Notes: generated by a model not told the origin, from the letters alone. A DNA stretch of 21,672 nt from 40CM-4-65-16 sp035279785 (GCA_035279785.1 DATEHC010000158.1:1-21672); one strand, 5' to 3'; positions 1 through 7,845 are shown, counted from the stretch's first letter. Numbers and translations: made by a program.

Positions 1-828
1 CCGGACACGAACCGTGGCTGGGTGGCCGGAGCGCTCGCGTTCGCGATCCCGGCGCCCTACGTCCTTTATTCATATCTCGCGTTCGTCGGCAACCCGGAGG
101 TCGAGCGGTGGACTTTCCACTCCAAGAACGCGGTCGCGCCGGAGTCGATCAGCCTCCTGTTCGCTCTCGCGCCGCAGCTGCTGCTGGCGGCGTTCGGGAT
201 CCCGGGCGCGATCCGCCGCCGCACGCGCGAAGACCTCTTCCTGCTCGCGTGGCTGGTGCTCCTCGCCGCGATCCTGTGGCTGCCCAACCCCGCGGGCGAC
301 CTTCGCCGGCGATTCTTCGACGGCATTTACCTTCCGCTCGGGGTGCTTGCGGCGAGGGGCATGTACGAGGCCGTTGTGCCACGCCTGCGCAGCGTTCGGG
401 CGCGGCGCCTCATTCCTTTCACTTATGTGTCGGCCTCGGCGATCGGCAGCGCGTTCCTTCTTCTCGCGCCTCTTGCCGTCGCGACCCAGCCTCAGTACTC
501 CATCACGACCGCCGAGTACGACGGCTTCAACTGGCTCGGCTCTGAGCCGACCGGGCGCGTGCTGTGCATGCCCGGCGTCGGCCTCTACGTGCCGGCGTAC
601 AGCTCCGACACCGTGTACGTCGGCCACTACGACGAGACGTTCGACTACCCGGCGAAGACCAGGATCGCGGGCGACCTGCTCACCGGCCAGACCGACATCG
701 AGCAGTTTGTCCAGGCCAACCAGATCCGCTACGTGATCTGGACGAGCGACCTCCAGTCTCCACCGCCGCCGGCGCTCGGCCCGCCCAGCTACGACACGCC
801 GAATTTCAAGATCTGGAAATTGTTCTGA
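1..828 (+). CDS. Polytopic membrane protein, C-terminal part (glycosyltransferase-like), 5' truncated
   Basis: The reading frame is open from the first base of the window, so the gene begins upstream; the in-frame GTG at 22 need not be its start. The visible 275 codons hold several hydrophobic segments (roughly window codons 8-25, 55-70, 85-105 and 145-165) with basic loops. A soluble C-terminal tail of about 100 residues is rich in Tyr and Asp and ends TPNFKIWKLF. This layout, membrane helices then a periplasmic-type tail, resembles the C-terminal half of GT-C lipid-linked sugar transferases (GT39-like). No catalytic motif lies in the visible part, so function is inference. The stop overlaps the tail of the convergent gene by 23 bp (806-828), so the two genes share their terminal bases. 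Confidence is good that it codes and low for the function. Confidence 0.7.
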   Translation, partial: PDTNRGWVAGALAFAIPAPYVLYSYLAFVGNPEVERWTFHSKNAVAPESISLLFALAPQLLLAAFGIPGAIRRRTREDLFLLAWLVLLAAILWLPNPAGDLRRRFFDGIYLPLGVLAARGMYEAVVPRLRSVRARRLIPFTYVSASAIGSAFLLLAPLAVATQPQYSITTAEYDGFNWLGSEPTGRVLCMPGVGLYVPAYSSDTVYVGHYDETFDYPAKTRIAGDLLTGQTDIEQFVQANQIRYVIWTSDLQSPPPPALGPPSYDTPNFKIWKLF

Positions 829-2338
829 CGTAAATGACCGAGACCGAGTCGGAGTAGACCAGCATCCAATCCGGCTCGTCCGCCAGCACGTTCGACAGTG
901 CCTCGCCCTTGTTGTAGACGATGTAGTCGACCTGGTACTTGTCCAGGATCTGCTTCCAGTCCGGGCGCAGCGTCTGGACGTCCTCGTACTCGTTGAGCAG
1001 CGGATCACCCATCAGCGCGGCCTCGCCGAAGATGAACACCTGGCGGTTCTTCTGCGGGTAGAACCGATAGGCGAGGTAGCCGCCCCAGCCGTACTGGTTG
1101 TACATGTGCGTGCCGACTGCCGGGTGGGCTGCGAGCCAGTCGGCGGCGTCGATCGGGTAGGTCGAAGCGTCGAGCTGCTGCTGCTTGGTCGACGACAGCT
1201 CGTTGCCGACCCGCAGGGTGGTTGCGCCGATGATCACGACCAGGACGATCGCGGTGACCACCGCGAACAGCGGTCGCGGGGGCAGCGACAGCGTCCACTT
1301 CCGGGTCGCCACGAACTCCCGCCACCACGATCCATACGTGGTGATCAAGACCGGCGTCGTCGCGGCGACGAACAGCGCGATGTTACGCACGGACTGAAGC
1401 GCGAGGAAAAGAGCCGCCGCTGTCAGCAAGAACTCGTAGAGAGTCGGCCGGCGCAGCGCGAAACCGCCGATGAGAAGGAACACCATCGCCTCGAACGGCC
1501 GCACGTAGAAGGAGTGGAAGTCCGGCGAGAACCACTCGACGATCAGGCGCTGCTGGGCGACGCTGCCCTCGGTCTGGAACGGGTAGGGGTAGAGGCTGAG
1601 GAAGTGGGGGGTTGCGGCCACGGCGACAACCGAGGCGCCCAGGATGATCCCCAACCGCCGCGCGTGCATGCGATGGGCGGGATTGTCTTGATCCCAGGCC
1701 CACATGAACAGCTCGGTCACGAGGGCGATCCCCAGCCACACGAAGCCGATCACCCAGCCGCCGTGCAGGTTGGCCCACAAGACCATCAGAAGCGGGAAGA
1801 AGTTGAGGGCGCGGCTGCGGCCGCTCATGTAGCCGTGCAGCCAGTAGAGCTCGAGGCAGCTGAGGGCGAACGTGATCATCTGCGCGCGCGGCCCCCAGAT
1901 GGGGGCGCCGGCGATGGCGCCGATGGCCAGGCCGAGGCCGACGAACACGAACGGCTGGCGGCGCACCTGGAGGTACATCAGCCAGAACCCCAGCCATGTA
2001 AGGAGCCCGAACAGGACGATCAGGGTCGGCAGCCCGAACGCGCTGAAGACGCGGTACATCAGGATCTCGGTCAGGTACTCGTGGTCGGTCCAGACGTGCG
2101 TCGGCACCGTGAAGGTGAAGATGTCCGTCGACGGGAGGGTCGAGTTGTCGACCATCCACTGCCCGATCCGCAGGTGCCACCAGAAGTCGGGGTCCTGCTC
2201 GGGGGCGATGAACAGCGCGAGCACGACGATCAGCACGCCGCCGATGAGCAGCGTGCGGGCGCTGAGCCACTCGCTCAACCCCGAGCTGCTAGCGGTTTGC
2301 GAAGGGATTGGGTAGGTAGCGGGGGACGCGTCTTGCAT
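806..2338 (-). CDS. Large polytopic membrane protein, GT-C glycosyltransferase-like (DPDFWWH family)
   Basis: This 510-residue protein has about ten predicted membrane helices, then a soluble C-terminal region from about residue 395. The first helix (about 29-46) is followed by the motif DPDFWWHLRIGQW (49-61), then a TD and a WTDHEYLTE segment. I recognise this pattern from uncharacterised bacterial membrane proteins annotated as putative glycosyl- or mannosyltransferases; the acidic DPD and DHE residues sit where GT-C enzymes carry catalytic acids on the first outer loop. The tail has the YNQYGWGGYL and VDYIVYNK pattern typical of that family. The ATG at 2338 overlaps the upstream methyltransferase by 50 bp. 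A TTG at 2276-2278 (codon 21) would remove the overlap but has no better ribosome site. Both genes probably form one operon. The acceptor is unknown; sugar transfer to lipid or pilus protein is speculation. Confidence 0.75.
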   Translation of the reverse strand: MQDASPATYPIPSQTASSSGLSEWLSARTLLIGGVLIVVLALFIAPEQDPDFWWHLRIGQWMVDNSTLPSTDIFTFTVPTHVWTDHEYLTEILMYRVFSAFGLPTLIVLFGLLTWLGFWLMYLQVRRQPFVFVGLGLAIGAIAGAPIWGPRAQMITFALSCLELYWLHGYMSGRSRALNFFPLLMVLWANLHGGWVIGFVWLGIALVTELFMWAWDQDNPAHRMHARRLGIILGASVVAVAATPHFLSLYPYPFQTEGSVAQQRLIVEWFSPDFHSFYVRPFEAMVFLLIGGFALRRPTLYEFLLTAAALFLALQSVRNIALFVAATTPVLITTYGSWWREFVATRKWTLSLPPRPLFAVVTAIVLVVIIGATTLRVGNELSSTKQQQLDASTYPIDAADWLAAHPAVGTHMYNQYGWGGYLAYRFYPQKNRQVFIFGEAALMGDPLLNEYEDVQTLRPDWKQILDKYQVDYIVYNKGEALSNVLADEPDWMLVYSDSVSVIYVRTISRS

Positions 2339-2990
2339 ATGCGGGGTAGTCGTCGGGGAAGGTGGCAGCGAGGATCCGCTCCTCCCAGCGGATGCGGAGC
2401 AGCTCGCATGCGATGAAGTAGACGATCGCGATCGCGGTCAGCCAGCCGCCGGTTGCCAGGTTGACGCCGATGGCGGTCGTGATCTCGCCGAGATAGACGG
2501 GATGGCGGCTCAGCGAGTAGGGGCCGCCGGTCACCAGGCGGCGGGCCTCGGGGATGATCGAGAACGAGCGCCGGAGGTAGGCCAGGCCCCACACCGAGTA
2601 AGCAAGGCCGGCCGTGGCCAGGACGTCGGCCGCCACCACCAGCTCGTCCCGACGCACCCCACCCGGCAGGAAGCTCGCGCCGATCGCGGAGAAGGTTCCG
2701 CTGAAGGCGATGAAGATCACGGTCGCCCGGTGGTCGGTGCCGCGCTGCGGCAGCCGGACGGCGTAGAGGACGACCAGCATCGTGAAGTAGGCCAGCGCCA
2801 GGCCCTGCTGGGCGACGAAGAACGCATCCGACGCGGTGTGGATGCCGGGGAGGCCGTTCCAGAGCAGCACCAGCTGGCGGGCCAGGAAGAGGCTGAAGAA
2901 AAGGGAAGGGACCAGGCGGCCGAGGATCAGGTCGCGCCAGTAGCCGGCCGGACGCCCAGTCAGCGGCTGCGCCGCGCCCGTCACCTCCAT
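2289..2990 (-). CDS. ICMT/PEMT-type integral membrane methyltransferase
   Basis: This 233-residue membrane protein has helices near 25-45, 57-78, 90-108, 117-138 and 175-195. The C-terminal third carries the hallmark of the isoprenylcysteine carboxyl methyltransferase / phospholipid methyltransferase family: GPYSLSRHPVYLGE (156-169), then RIRWEERIL (199-207) and a downstream YPAYARRVPRYLP segment. In this family these residues bind S-adenosylmethionine and place the substrate at the membrane interface. The bacterial substrate is usually unknown and could be an isoprenoid, a phospholipid or a small lipid. It is the first gene of a minus-strand pair and overlaps the next gene by 50 bp, so the two are probably co-translated. 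The ATG at 2990 lacks a strong Shine-Dalgarno. Confidence 0.85.
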   Translation of the reverse strand: MEVTGAAQPLTGRPAGYWRDLILGRLVPSLFFSLFLARQLVLLWNGLPGIHTASDAFFVAQQGLALAYFTMLVVLYAVRLPQRGTDHRATVIFIAFSGTFSAIGASFLPGGVRRDELVVAADVLATAGLAYSVWGLAYLRRSFSIIPEARRLVTGGPYSLSRHPVYLGEITTAIGVNLATGGWLTAIAIVYFIACELLRIRWEERILAATFPDDYPAYARRVPRYLPNPFANR

Positions 2991-3047
2991 TTCCGCCCGG
3001 GAAGGTTAGCGACCGGGATGGCTGGGCCGGTCGTTTTGGCTAATGAA

Positions 3048-3076
3048 TTGACCTGCCCAGAACCGCTGAGTAGCAT
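3048..3076 (+). promoter_or_regulatory. Predicted sigma70-type promoter of the Flp/Tad operon
   Basis: TTGACC (3048-3053, five of six -35 matches) is followed by a 17-nt spacer and TAGCAT (3071-3076, four of six -10 matches). It lies in the gap upstream of the pilin and would give a leader of about 95 nt. Called by eye; no start-site data. Confidence 0.5.
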
Positions 3077-3130
3077 CTCGGCCCGCGACAAAGGCCTGGT
3101 GCGCAAGAACTGGAACCAGGCCACGTCACA

Positions 3131-3154
3131 CAGGTCAAGAACCTGTAGTTCAGG
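3131..3154 (+). promoter_or_regulatory. Overlapping small hairpins in the flp leader
   Basis: CAGGT (3131-3135) can pair with ACCTG (3141-3145). CCTG (3142-3145) can instead pair with CAGG (3151-3154). The stems share the CCTG segment, so they exclude each other, and the second ends four bases before the pilin Shine-Dalgarno. The stems are only 4-5 bp, so any role in regulating translation is tentative. Confidence 0.25.
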
Positions 3155-3157
3155 AAA

Positions 3158-3167
3158 AAGGAGGTGA
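3158..3167 (+). promoter_or_regulatory. Strong Shine-Dalgarno of the Flp pilin
   Basis: AAGGAGGTGA is a near-perfect complement to the 16S rRNA 3' end, 10 nt before the ATG at 3178. It fixes the start of the small pilin gene and fits a highly translated structural subunit. Confidence 0.8.
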
Positions 3168-3177
3168 AATCGCAGAA

Positions 3178-3354
3178 ATGTTGAGCCTTTACTGGAAGCT
3201 TCGCAGCCTTACGACTCGTCAGGAAGGGCAGGGCATGGTTGAGTACGCCCTGATCCTCGTGCTGGTCTCAATCGTGGTCATCGTCATCCTTCTTACGATG
3301 GGCAACCAGATCAAGAACGTGTTCTCGAACGTCGTAGCAGCCCTCGGCGCGTAA
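3178..3354 (+). CDS. flp: Flp-type (Tad) pilin prepilin, 58 aa
   Basis: This 58-codon gene encodes the structural subunit of a Flp pilus. The start MLSLYWKLRSLTTRQEG is a short basic leader, followed by QGMVEYALILVLVSIVV. This matches the class III prepilin cleavage site: cut after Gly17, Glu22 at +5, Tyr23 at +6, then a hydrophobic stretch of about 20 residues and a short polar tail. The length is normal for Flp pilins (about 50-80 aa). The strong ribosome site and the hairpin terminator just downstream suggest much higher expression than the assembly genes that follow. No prepilin peptidase (TadV/CpaA) is in the window, so it must be encoded elsewhere. Confidence 0.93.
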   Translation: MLSLYWKLRSLTTRQEGQGMVEYALILVLVSIVVIVILLTMGNQIKNVFSNVVAALGA

Positions 3355-3377
3355 AGCCCACGTAACAGCACCTTCAA

Positions 3378-3406
3378 AGAGAGCCCCGCAAGGGGCTCTC
3401 TTCTTT
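3378..3406 (+). terminator. Rho-independent terminator between flp and cpaB
   Basis: A perfect 10-bp stem (AGAGAGCCCC at 3378-3387 with GGGGCTCTCT at 3392-3401) is closed by a GCAA tetraloop, followed by TTCTTT. It lies 23 bp after the pilin stop. It probably ends most pilin transcripts and lets a fraction, or a second promoter, serve cpaB onward. Confidence 0.85.
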
Positions 3407-3442
3407 ACAGCGAATTGGGGTGAATAACGCGGTTCGCGTGCT

Positions 3443-3448
3443 TACAAT
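3443..3448 (+). promoter_or_regulatory. Possible -10 element (TACAAT) upstream of cpaB
   Basis: TACAAT matches five of six consensus -10 positions and lies between the flp terminator and cpaB. No -35 sits at normal spacing (TTGGGG at 3415-3420 is 22 nt away), so this second promoter for the assembly genes is only a candidate. Confidence 0.3.
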
Positions 3449-3472
3449 GTCGCCACTTTTTCGGAATCAATC

Positions 3473-3480
3473 GGAGGTGA
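3473..3480 (+). promoter_or_regulatory. Shine-Dalgarno that fixes the TTG start of cpaB
   Basis: GGAGGTGA ends 7 nt before the TTG at 3488, ideal spacing. No ATG or GTG in the frame is as well placed, so TTG is the start. Confidence 0.75.
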
Positions 3481-3487
3481 CTTAGTC

Positions 3488-4366
3488 TTGGCCGTCGCAC
3501 AGCCTGCTGCAAGACCCCGCCCTGGTGGCGGCCGTCTATTCATCATCATCGGCGTACTCCTCGCGATCGTCGCGTTCGGCGCTGTGTTCCTGCTCAGCAG
3601 CCTTGGTGGCGGCGGAGCGATCGGCGGCGGACCGACCACGTCGGTCGTCATCGCCAAGCAGTCGATTCCCCTGCGCCACCAGCTCACGTCGGCGGACGTC
3701 GAGGTCGCCAAGGCGTCGGTGAACGGCAACGCGTCGTTGGGCAACTCCTACCCGGCGACGACCGACGTCATGGGCCTGATCTCGGAGGTGAACATCAGCA
3801 AGGGCTCGATCATCACCTCGGACATGCTGGCGAGGGACCTGAGCCTCGTGCCGGCCGGTGCCGCGCCGGCGTATCTGCCCCTCGCGAAGGGCTATGTCGG
3901 GATGACGATCCCGACCGGTGAGCAGCAGGGGGTCGCGGGTCACATCAGCGTCGGCGACTACATCACGGTCATCGCGTCTACTCAGCTGACTACATTCGCT
4001 ACGAACGCCGCGCAACAGGGCACGGCCCGCCAGGTCAGCAAGACCGTGTTCACGCAGCTTCGCGTCATCGGTCTCGGTCCGGCCAGCACCGGAGTGCAAC
4101 CCGCGAACGGCGGTGGCGGTGCGGCGGGCAGCAGCGCTCAGGCCAGCGGAGTCACCTCCAGCCTCACCATCGAGATCACTCAGTGCGACGCCGAGTACAT
4201 GGTCTGGTTTTTGGCCAACACGCAGCTCCGCTACACGCTGGAGTCCTACAAGGACTACGCGACGCCCCCGACGGACAACCAGGACACCTCATGCGCAACC
4301 ATCCAGGCTGCCGGAGGAGTGACCAACAAGCAAGTCGACGCCAGATTCCACTTCACGTCGCTGTAA
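3488..4366 (+). CDS. cpaB: CpaB/RcpC-like Flp pilus assembly protein
   Basis: This 292-residue protein has a short basic Pro-rich cytoplasmic start, one membrane anchor (about 17-38), and a Gly-rich linker. A SAF-type domain follows (about 51-118: VVIAKQSIPLRHQLTSADV and VNISKGSIITSDML). Then comes the family pattern VAGHISVGDYITVIAS (149-164). A Gly/Ser/Ala-rich low-complexity stretch lies near 205-220. In diderms CpaB/RcpC couples the pilus to the secretin; in monoderms it is retained and probably acts on the outer face of the membrane or in the wall. No secretin (CpaC/RcpA) gene is adjacent, consistent with a monoderm. It starts with TTG, and the gap to cpaF is 9 bp, so they are co-transcribed. 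Confidence 0.88.
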   Translation: MAVAQPAARPRPGGGRLFIIIGVLLAIVAFGAVFLLSSLGGGGAIGGGPTTSVVIAKQSIPLRHQLTSADVEVAKASVNGNASLGNSYPATTDVMGLISEVNISKGSIITSDMLARDLSLVPAGAAPAYLPLAKGYVGMTIPTGEQQGVAGHISVGDYITVIASTQLTTFATNAAQQGTARQVSKTVFTQLRVIGLGPASTGVQPANGGGGAAGSSAQASGVTSSLTIEITQCDAEYMVWFLANTQLRYTLESYKDYATPPTDNQDTSCATIQAAGGVTNKQVDARFHFTSL

Positions 4367-4375
4367 TCGAGGTCC

Positions 4376-5878
4376 ATGGGACTCCTCGATAGGGTCAAGC
4401 AGAACCAGACGGTTCCACCGGCGGGACCGACCGGAAACGGTCCCGCCACCGCGACCCTGCCGGGGGCCACGCCGTACACGCCACAGCAGTCGATCCCGGT
4501 GGCGCAGCCGTCCGCGCCGGCAGCGCCTGCAGCTCCTACGTCGCTGTCTCAGGCCGCCGCCGCCCGCGGTGTAGGAGGCGAGCTCAGCCCCGCCTTCACC
4601 GCGGCGAAGGTGCAGATCCACTCCAAGCTGATCGAGAAGTTCGCGGACGAAATCGACTCCAGCAACAAGGCCGGCGTCCGCGAAAAAATCCTCGAGCTCG
4701 CCGAGGAGTACTTCCGAAGCACCGCGATGACCATGACCAAGAACGACAAGGAGCGCCTTGTCGACTCGGTCCTCGACGACGTTCTCGGACTCGGTCCGCT
4801 CGAGGCGCTGCTCGCTGACCCGAGCATCACCGAGATCATGGCCAACCACCCGAAGCAGATCTACGTCGAAAAAAGCGGTGAGCCGGTCCTCTCGTCGGTC
4901 ACTTTCGAGTCGGAGCGGCAGATGCGTCAGGTCATCGACCGCATCGTCAGCCTGGTCGGCCGCCGTGTCGACGAGTCGACGCCTATCTGTGACGCTCGCC
5001 TCAAGGACGGGTCGCGTGTCAACGTCGTCATCCCGCCGATCGCCCTGAAAGGTCCCGCGCTGACAATTCGAAAGTTCGCCAAGGAGAAGTGGGGACCGGC
5101 GGACATCGTCAACCGGTTCCGGTCATCGAGTCCCGAGATCATGACGTTCCTGCGGTCGTGCGTCCGTGCCCGCCTGAACGTCCTGGTCTCCGGTGGCACC
5201 GGCTCCGGGAAGACGACGCTGCTCAACATCCTGTCGACCTTCATCCCCGAGAACGAGCGCCTGATCACGTGCGAGGACGCGGCCGAGTTGCAGCTGCAGC
5301 AGCCCCACTGGATCCAGCTCGAGTCGCGCCCGCCCAACGTCGAGGGCAAGGGCGCTGTGCCGATTCGCGAGCTCGTGAAGAGCTGCCTGCGTATGCGCCC
5401 CGACCGCATCATCGTCGGTGAGTGTCGTGGTGGCGAGGCACTGGACATGCTCCAGGCCATGAACACCGGCCACGACGGCTCGATGTCGACGATCCACGCT
5501 AACAACCCGCACGAGTGCCTGGTCCGTCTCGAGACCCTGGTCCTCCAGGCAGGCCAGGATCTTCCGTCACGCGCTATCCGCGAGACGATCGGGTCCGCGA
5601 TCCACCTCATTGTTCAGCAGTCGCGCCTGCGCGGCGGTGTGCGCCGCATCGTCAGCGTGGCGGAAGTGACAGGCATGAGCAAGGACGGTGAGGTCACGAC
5701 GCAGGAGCTCTTCACGTTCAAGCAGGTCGGCGTCAACGCCGAAGGCAAGGCGGTCGGCTACCACAGCGCCACCGGACTTCTGCCCATGCGTATGGAGCAC
5801 CTCAGGGCAGAGGGTGAAGAAGTGCAAGATTCGTTGTTCGCCCCCGCACGCCAGCCATCACCAGACAAGTTGTACTGA
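4376..5878 (+). CDS. cpaF: CpaF/TadA-type pilus assembly ATPase (500 aa)
   Basis: This is the hexameric secretion ATPase that powers Flp pilus assembly from the cytoplasmic face. A Pro/Ala-rich start (about 1-60) leads into an N-terminal helical domain (about 70-150) and the ATPase core. Walker A is GGTGSGKT (273-280). The Walker B/Glu region is RIIVGE (344-349), followed by CRGGEALDMLQAMNTGHDGS and the His box STIHAN (371-376). All ATPase motifs are intact. The length is typical for CpaF with its N-terminal extension. Only a weak GAGG precedes the ATG at 4376, suggesting translational coupling to cpaB. A paralogue lacking the N-terminal extension lies at 10285-11421. Confidence 0.95.
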   Translation: MGLLDRVKQNQTVPPAGPTGNGPATATLPGATPYTPQQSIPVAQPSAPAAPAAPTSLSQAAAARGVGGELSPAFTAAKVQIHSKLIEKFADEIDSSNKAGVREKILELAEEYFRSTAMTMTKNDKERLVDSVLDDVLGLGPLEALLADPSITEIMANHPKQIYVEKSGEPVLSSVTFESERQMRQVIDRIVSLVGRRVDESTPICDARLKDGSRVNVVIPPIALKGPALTIRKFAKEKWGPADIVNRFRSSSPEIMTFLRSCVRARLNVLVSGGTGSGKTTLLNILSTFIPENERLITCEDAAELQLQQPHWIQLESRPPNVEGKGAVPIRELVKSCLRMRPDRIIVGECRGGEALDMLQAMNTGHDGSMSTIHANNPHECLVRLETLVLQAGQDLPSRAIRETIGSAIHLIVQQSRLRGGVRRIVSVAEVTGMSKDGEVTTQELFTFKQVGVNAEGKAVGYHSATGLLPMRMEHLRAEGEEVQDSLFAPARQPSPDKLY

Positions 5879-5895
5879 CGCATTAGGAGAGACAG

Positions 5896-6873
5896 ATGCC
5901 GATTTCAGTGATTTTCGGATTGATCGCCTTCGCAGGCGTCTTCCTGTTCTTCCTCGGCATCAGCCAGATGCGGCGCTCAGCCGGTGGCGCGGAGGATTTC
6001 CAGGCACGCCTGGCCGCGTACGGTGTCACCACCGCGGGTGCTGCCGCCCTCCCGCAGTCGGGGAGCATGCGCGACAGCCTGAACCGGCTGTTCTCACCCG
6101 CCGCCGACAGGTTCGGGAAAGGCAACACCAAGAAGGGCAAGCCTTCGGTGGCGGAGCAGCTGCAGCGAGCCGACCTGAAGCTTCGGCCGTCCGAGTACTT
6201 CATGATCCAGGTAGGCAGCGGCGTGGTCGTCGGTTTGATCGCCTACTGGCGCTGGGGCCTTCTGTTCGCGCTTTTATTCTTCGCGGGCTACCTGATCCCG
6301 GGCTTCTACGTGAAGTACCGGATCGGCCAGAGGCTGAAGAAGTTCAACAACCAGCTCGGTGACACGCTGACACTCCTCTCCAACGCGCTGAAAGCCGGCT
6401 ACTCGTTCGCCCAGGCGATCGATACGGTGGCCAAGAACGCGGTCGCGCCCATCGGCGACGAGTTCGCGCGCGCTGTGCGCGAGATGAACCTCGGTGGCTC
6501 GCCAGACGAGGCGCTGTCCAACATCACCAAGCGCATCGCGTCGCCTGACTTCGACCTGGTCGCGACCGCATATTCGATCCACCGCACCGTCGGTGGCAAC
6601 CTCGCCGAGATCCTCGACAACATCGCTTACACCATTCGCGAGCGCGTGCGGATCAAGGGCGAGATTCAGACGCTGACCGCTCAGGCCCGCGCGTCGGGCA
6701 CGATCATCACCGCGCTGCCGATCCTGCTCGCCGCATTCATGTTCTTCGTCACGCCGACGTACTTCAAGCCGATGTTCGGCAACATCATCGGCTGGATCCT
6801 GCTTGCGATCGGCGGCTTCATGATCTTCGTCGGCAACCTCATCATCCGCCGCATCGTGGCGATCGAGGTCTAG
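5896..6873 (+). CDS. tadB: TadB-like inner-membrane platform protein (T2SSF domain)
   Basis: This 325-residue protein has an N-terminal membrane segment (3-22), a basic cytoplasmic stretch, helices around 103-137, a T2SSF domain (about 155-280) and two C-terminal helices (about 265-320). The segment LGDTLTLLSNALKAGYSFAQA is characteristic of TadB. TadB and TadC form the membrane platform on which the CpaF ATPase turns to extrude pilin. AGGAGA (5885-5890) precedes the ATG by 5 nt. It follows cpaF by 17 bp and precedes tadC by 3 bp. Confidence 0.92.
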   Translation: MPISVIFGLIAFAGVFLFFLGISQMRRSAGGAEDFQARLAAYGVTTAGAAALPQSGSMRDSLNRLFSPAADRFGKGNTKKGKPSVAEQLQRADLKLRPSEYFMIQVGSGVVVGLIAYWRWGLLFALLFFAGYLIPGFYVKYRIGQRLKKFNNQLGDTLTLLSNALKAGYSFAQAIDTVAKNAVAPIGDEFARAVREMNLGGSPDEALSNITKRIASPDFDLVATAYSIHRTVGGNLAEILDNIAYTIRERVRIKGEIQTLTAQARASGTIITALPILLAAFMFFVTPTYFKPMFGNIIGWILLAIGGFMIFVGNLIIRRIVAIEV

Positions 6874-6876
6874 TCG

Positions 6877-7797
6877 ATGAGCACAACCGTTCTTCTCGCG
6901 CTTCTCGCAGGCGTCGGTGTCCTGATCATCTTCATCGGCCTTGCGCGTACGCCGTCCTCTTCGTCGCTCAACGTCCAGCAGCGACTCGCGGCGTATGGCG
7001 GCGAGAGGCAACAGCTGACGATCGAAGAGATCGAGCTGCAGCGGCCGTTCAGCGAGCGCGTGCTTCGGCCCGCCATCGAGAAGATCGGCTCCATCATGTC
7101 CCGCTCGACGCCGCAGAAAGCAAGACAGGACCTCCTCAGCAGGCTCGAGCTCGCGGGACGTCCTGGCAACCTGACGCCTGAAGACTTCGTGGCCGTGCGG
7201 CTGGTGGCGGCCGCGATCCTGGCCGCGATCGGCTTCCTCCTCGGCCTGCTGCTCGCCAACCCCGTGTATCTCGTTCTCGCGCTCCTGGCGGGCGCCATCC
7301 TCGGCTACTACGTGCCGGTCCTATGGCTCAAGCAGAAGGTCGACGGGCGCAGGACAGAGATCCAGAAGGCCCTCCCCGACGCGCTCGACCTGCTGGTCAT
7401 CTGTGTGGACGCCGGACTTGGCTTCGATGCCGCGCTCGCGCGCGTGACCGACAAGTACCGCAACGCGCTCTCTGACCTGCTTGCGAAAGCCCTGCGTGAG
7501 GTCAGCCTGGGCCGGCCGCGCCTGGAGGCCCTCGACGAGATGGGTCGCAACAGCGGTGTGGAAGATCTACACAACTTCATCCAGGCCGTTATCCAGTCGG
7601 AGCAGTTCGGCACCGGTATCGGCAAGATCCTCCGCATCCAGGCGGACGAGATGCGGCGTAAGCGGCGCCAGCGCGCCCAGGAGAAAGGTGCGCAAGCCAC
7701 CTTGAAGATGATGCTCCCGATGGTGGGCTGCATCTTCCCGACGCTCTGGATCGTGCTGCTCGGCCCTGCGGTTTTGATCCTGATGCAGCCGCGCTGA
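6877..7797 (+). CDS. tadC: TadC-like inner-membrane platform protein (T2SSF domain)
   Basis: This 306-residue partner of TadB has the same architecture: an N-terminal helix (5-23), a cytoplasmic segment, paired helices near 107-148, a T2SSF domain with the TadC pattern ALPDALDLLVICVDAGLGFD, and a C-terminal hydrophobic end (about 280-303). The segment EQFGTGIGKILRIQADEMR is also typical. The ATG follows the tadB stop after TCG, so the two are translationally coupled. It is the last recognisable pilus gene of the operon. No TadE/TadF minor pilins or TadZ/CpaE follow, which is unusual for a full tad locus. Confidence 0.92.
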   Translation: MSTTVLLALLAGVGVLIIFIGLARTPSSSSLNVQQRLAAYGGERQQLTIEEIELQRPFSERVLRPAIEKIGSIMSRSTPQKARQDLLSRLELAGRPGNLTPEDFVAVRLVAAAILAAIGFLLGLLLANPVYLVLALLAGAILGYYVPVLWLKQKVDGRRTEIQKALPDALDLLVICVDAGLGFDAALARVTDKYRNALSDLLAKALREVSLGRPRLEALDEMGRNSGVEDLHNFIQAVIQSEQFGTGIGKILRIQADEMRRKRRQRAQEKGAQATLKMMLPMVGCIFPTLWIVLLGPAVLILMQPR

Positions 7798-7801
7798 AAA
7801 T

Positions 7802-7842
7802 TCCCACGAAATCAGAGCCTTCGCCGTGATTTCGCGGGGACC
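7802..7842. repeat. Hairpin repeat, copy 1 (after the tad operon)
   Basis: An imperfect inverted repeat: CCCACGAAATCA (7803-7814) opposes TGATTTCGCGGGG (7827-7839). The single internal mismatch is A.C when read as + strand RNA and a G.U wobble when read as - strand RNA. It closely resembles the element at 12024-12056, sharing CCCACGAA, the run to TCAG, and TTCGCGGGGACC. There is no T-run, so it is not a classic terminator, though it may slow or end tad transcription. Confidence 0.6.
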
Positions 7843-7845
7843 TCT

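Noticed and set aside
1106..2416. Long + strand open frame of 436 codons
   Set aside because: It is antisense to the polytopic membrane protein at 806-2338. Its product is rich in Arg, Gln, Glu, His and Gly with no motif, typical of a high-GC shadow frame.
7802..7842. Hairpin as an ordinary rho-independent terminator of the tad operon
   Set aside because: No T-run follows, and its sequence recurs at 12022-12056, so a repeat element is the safer call. A terminating effect remains possible.
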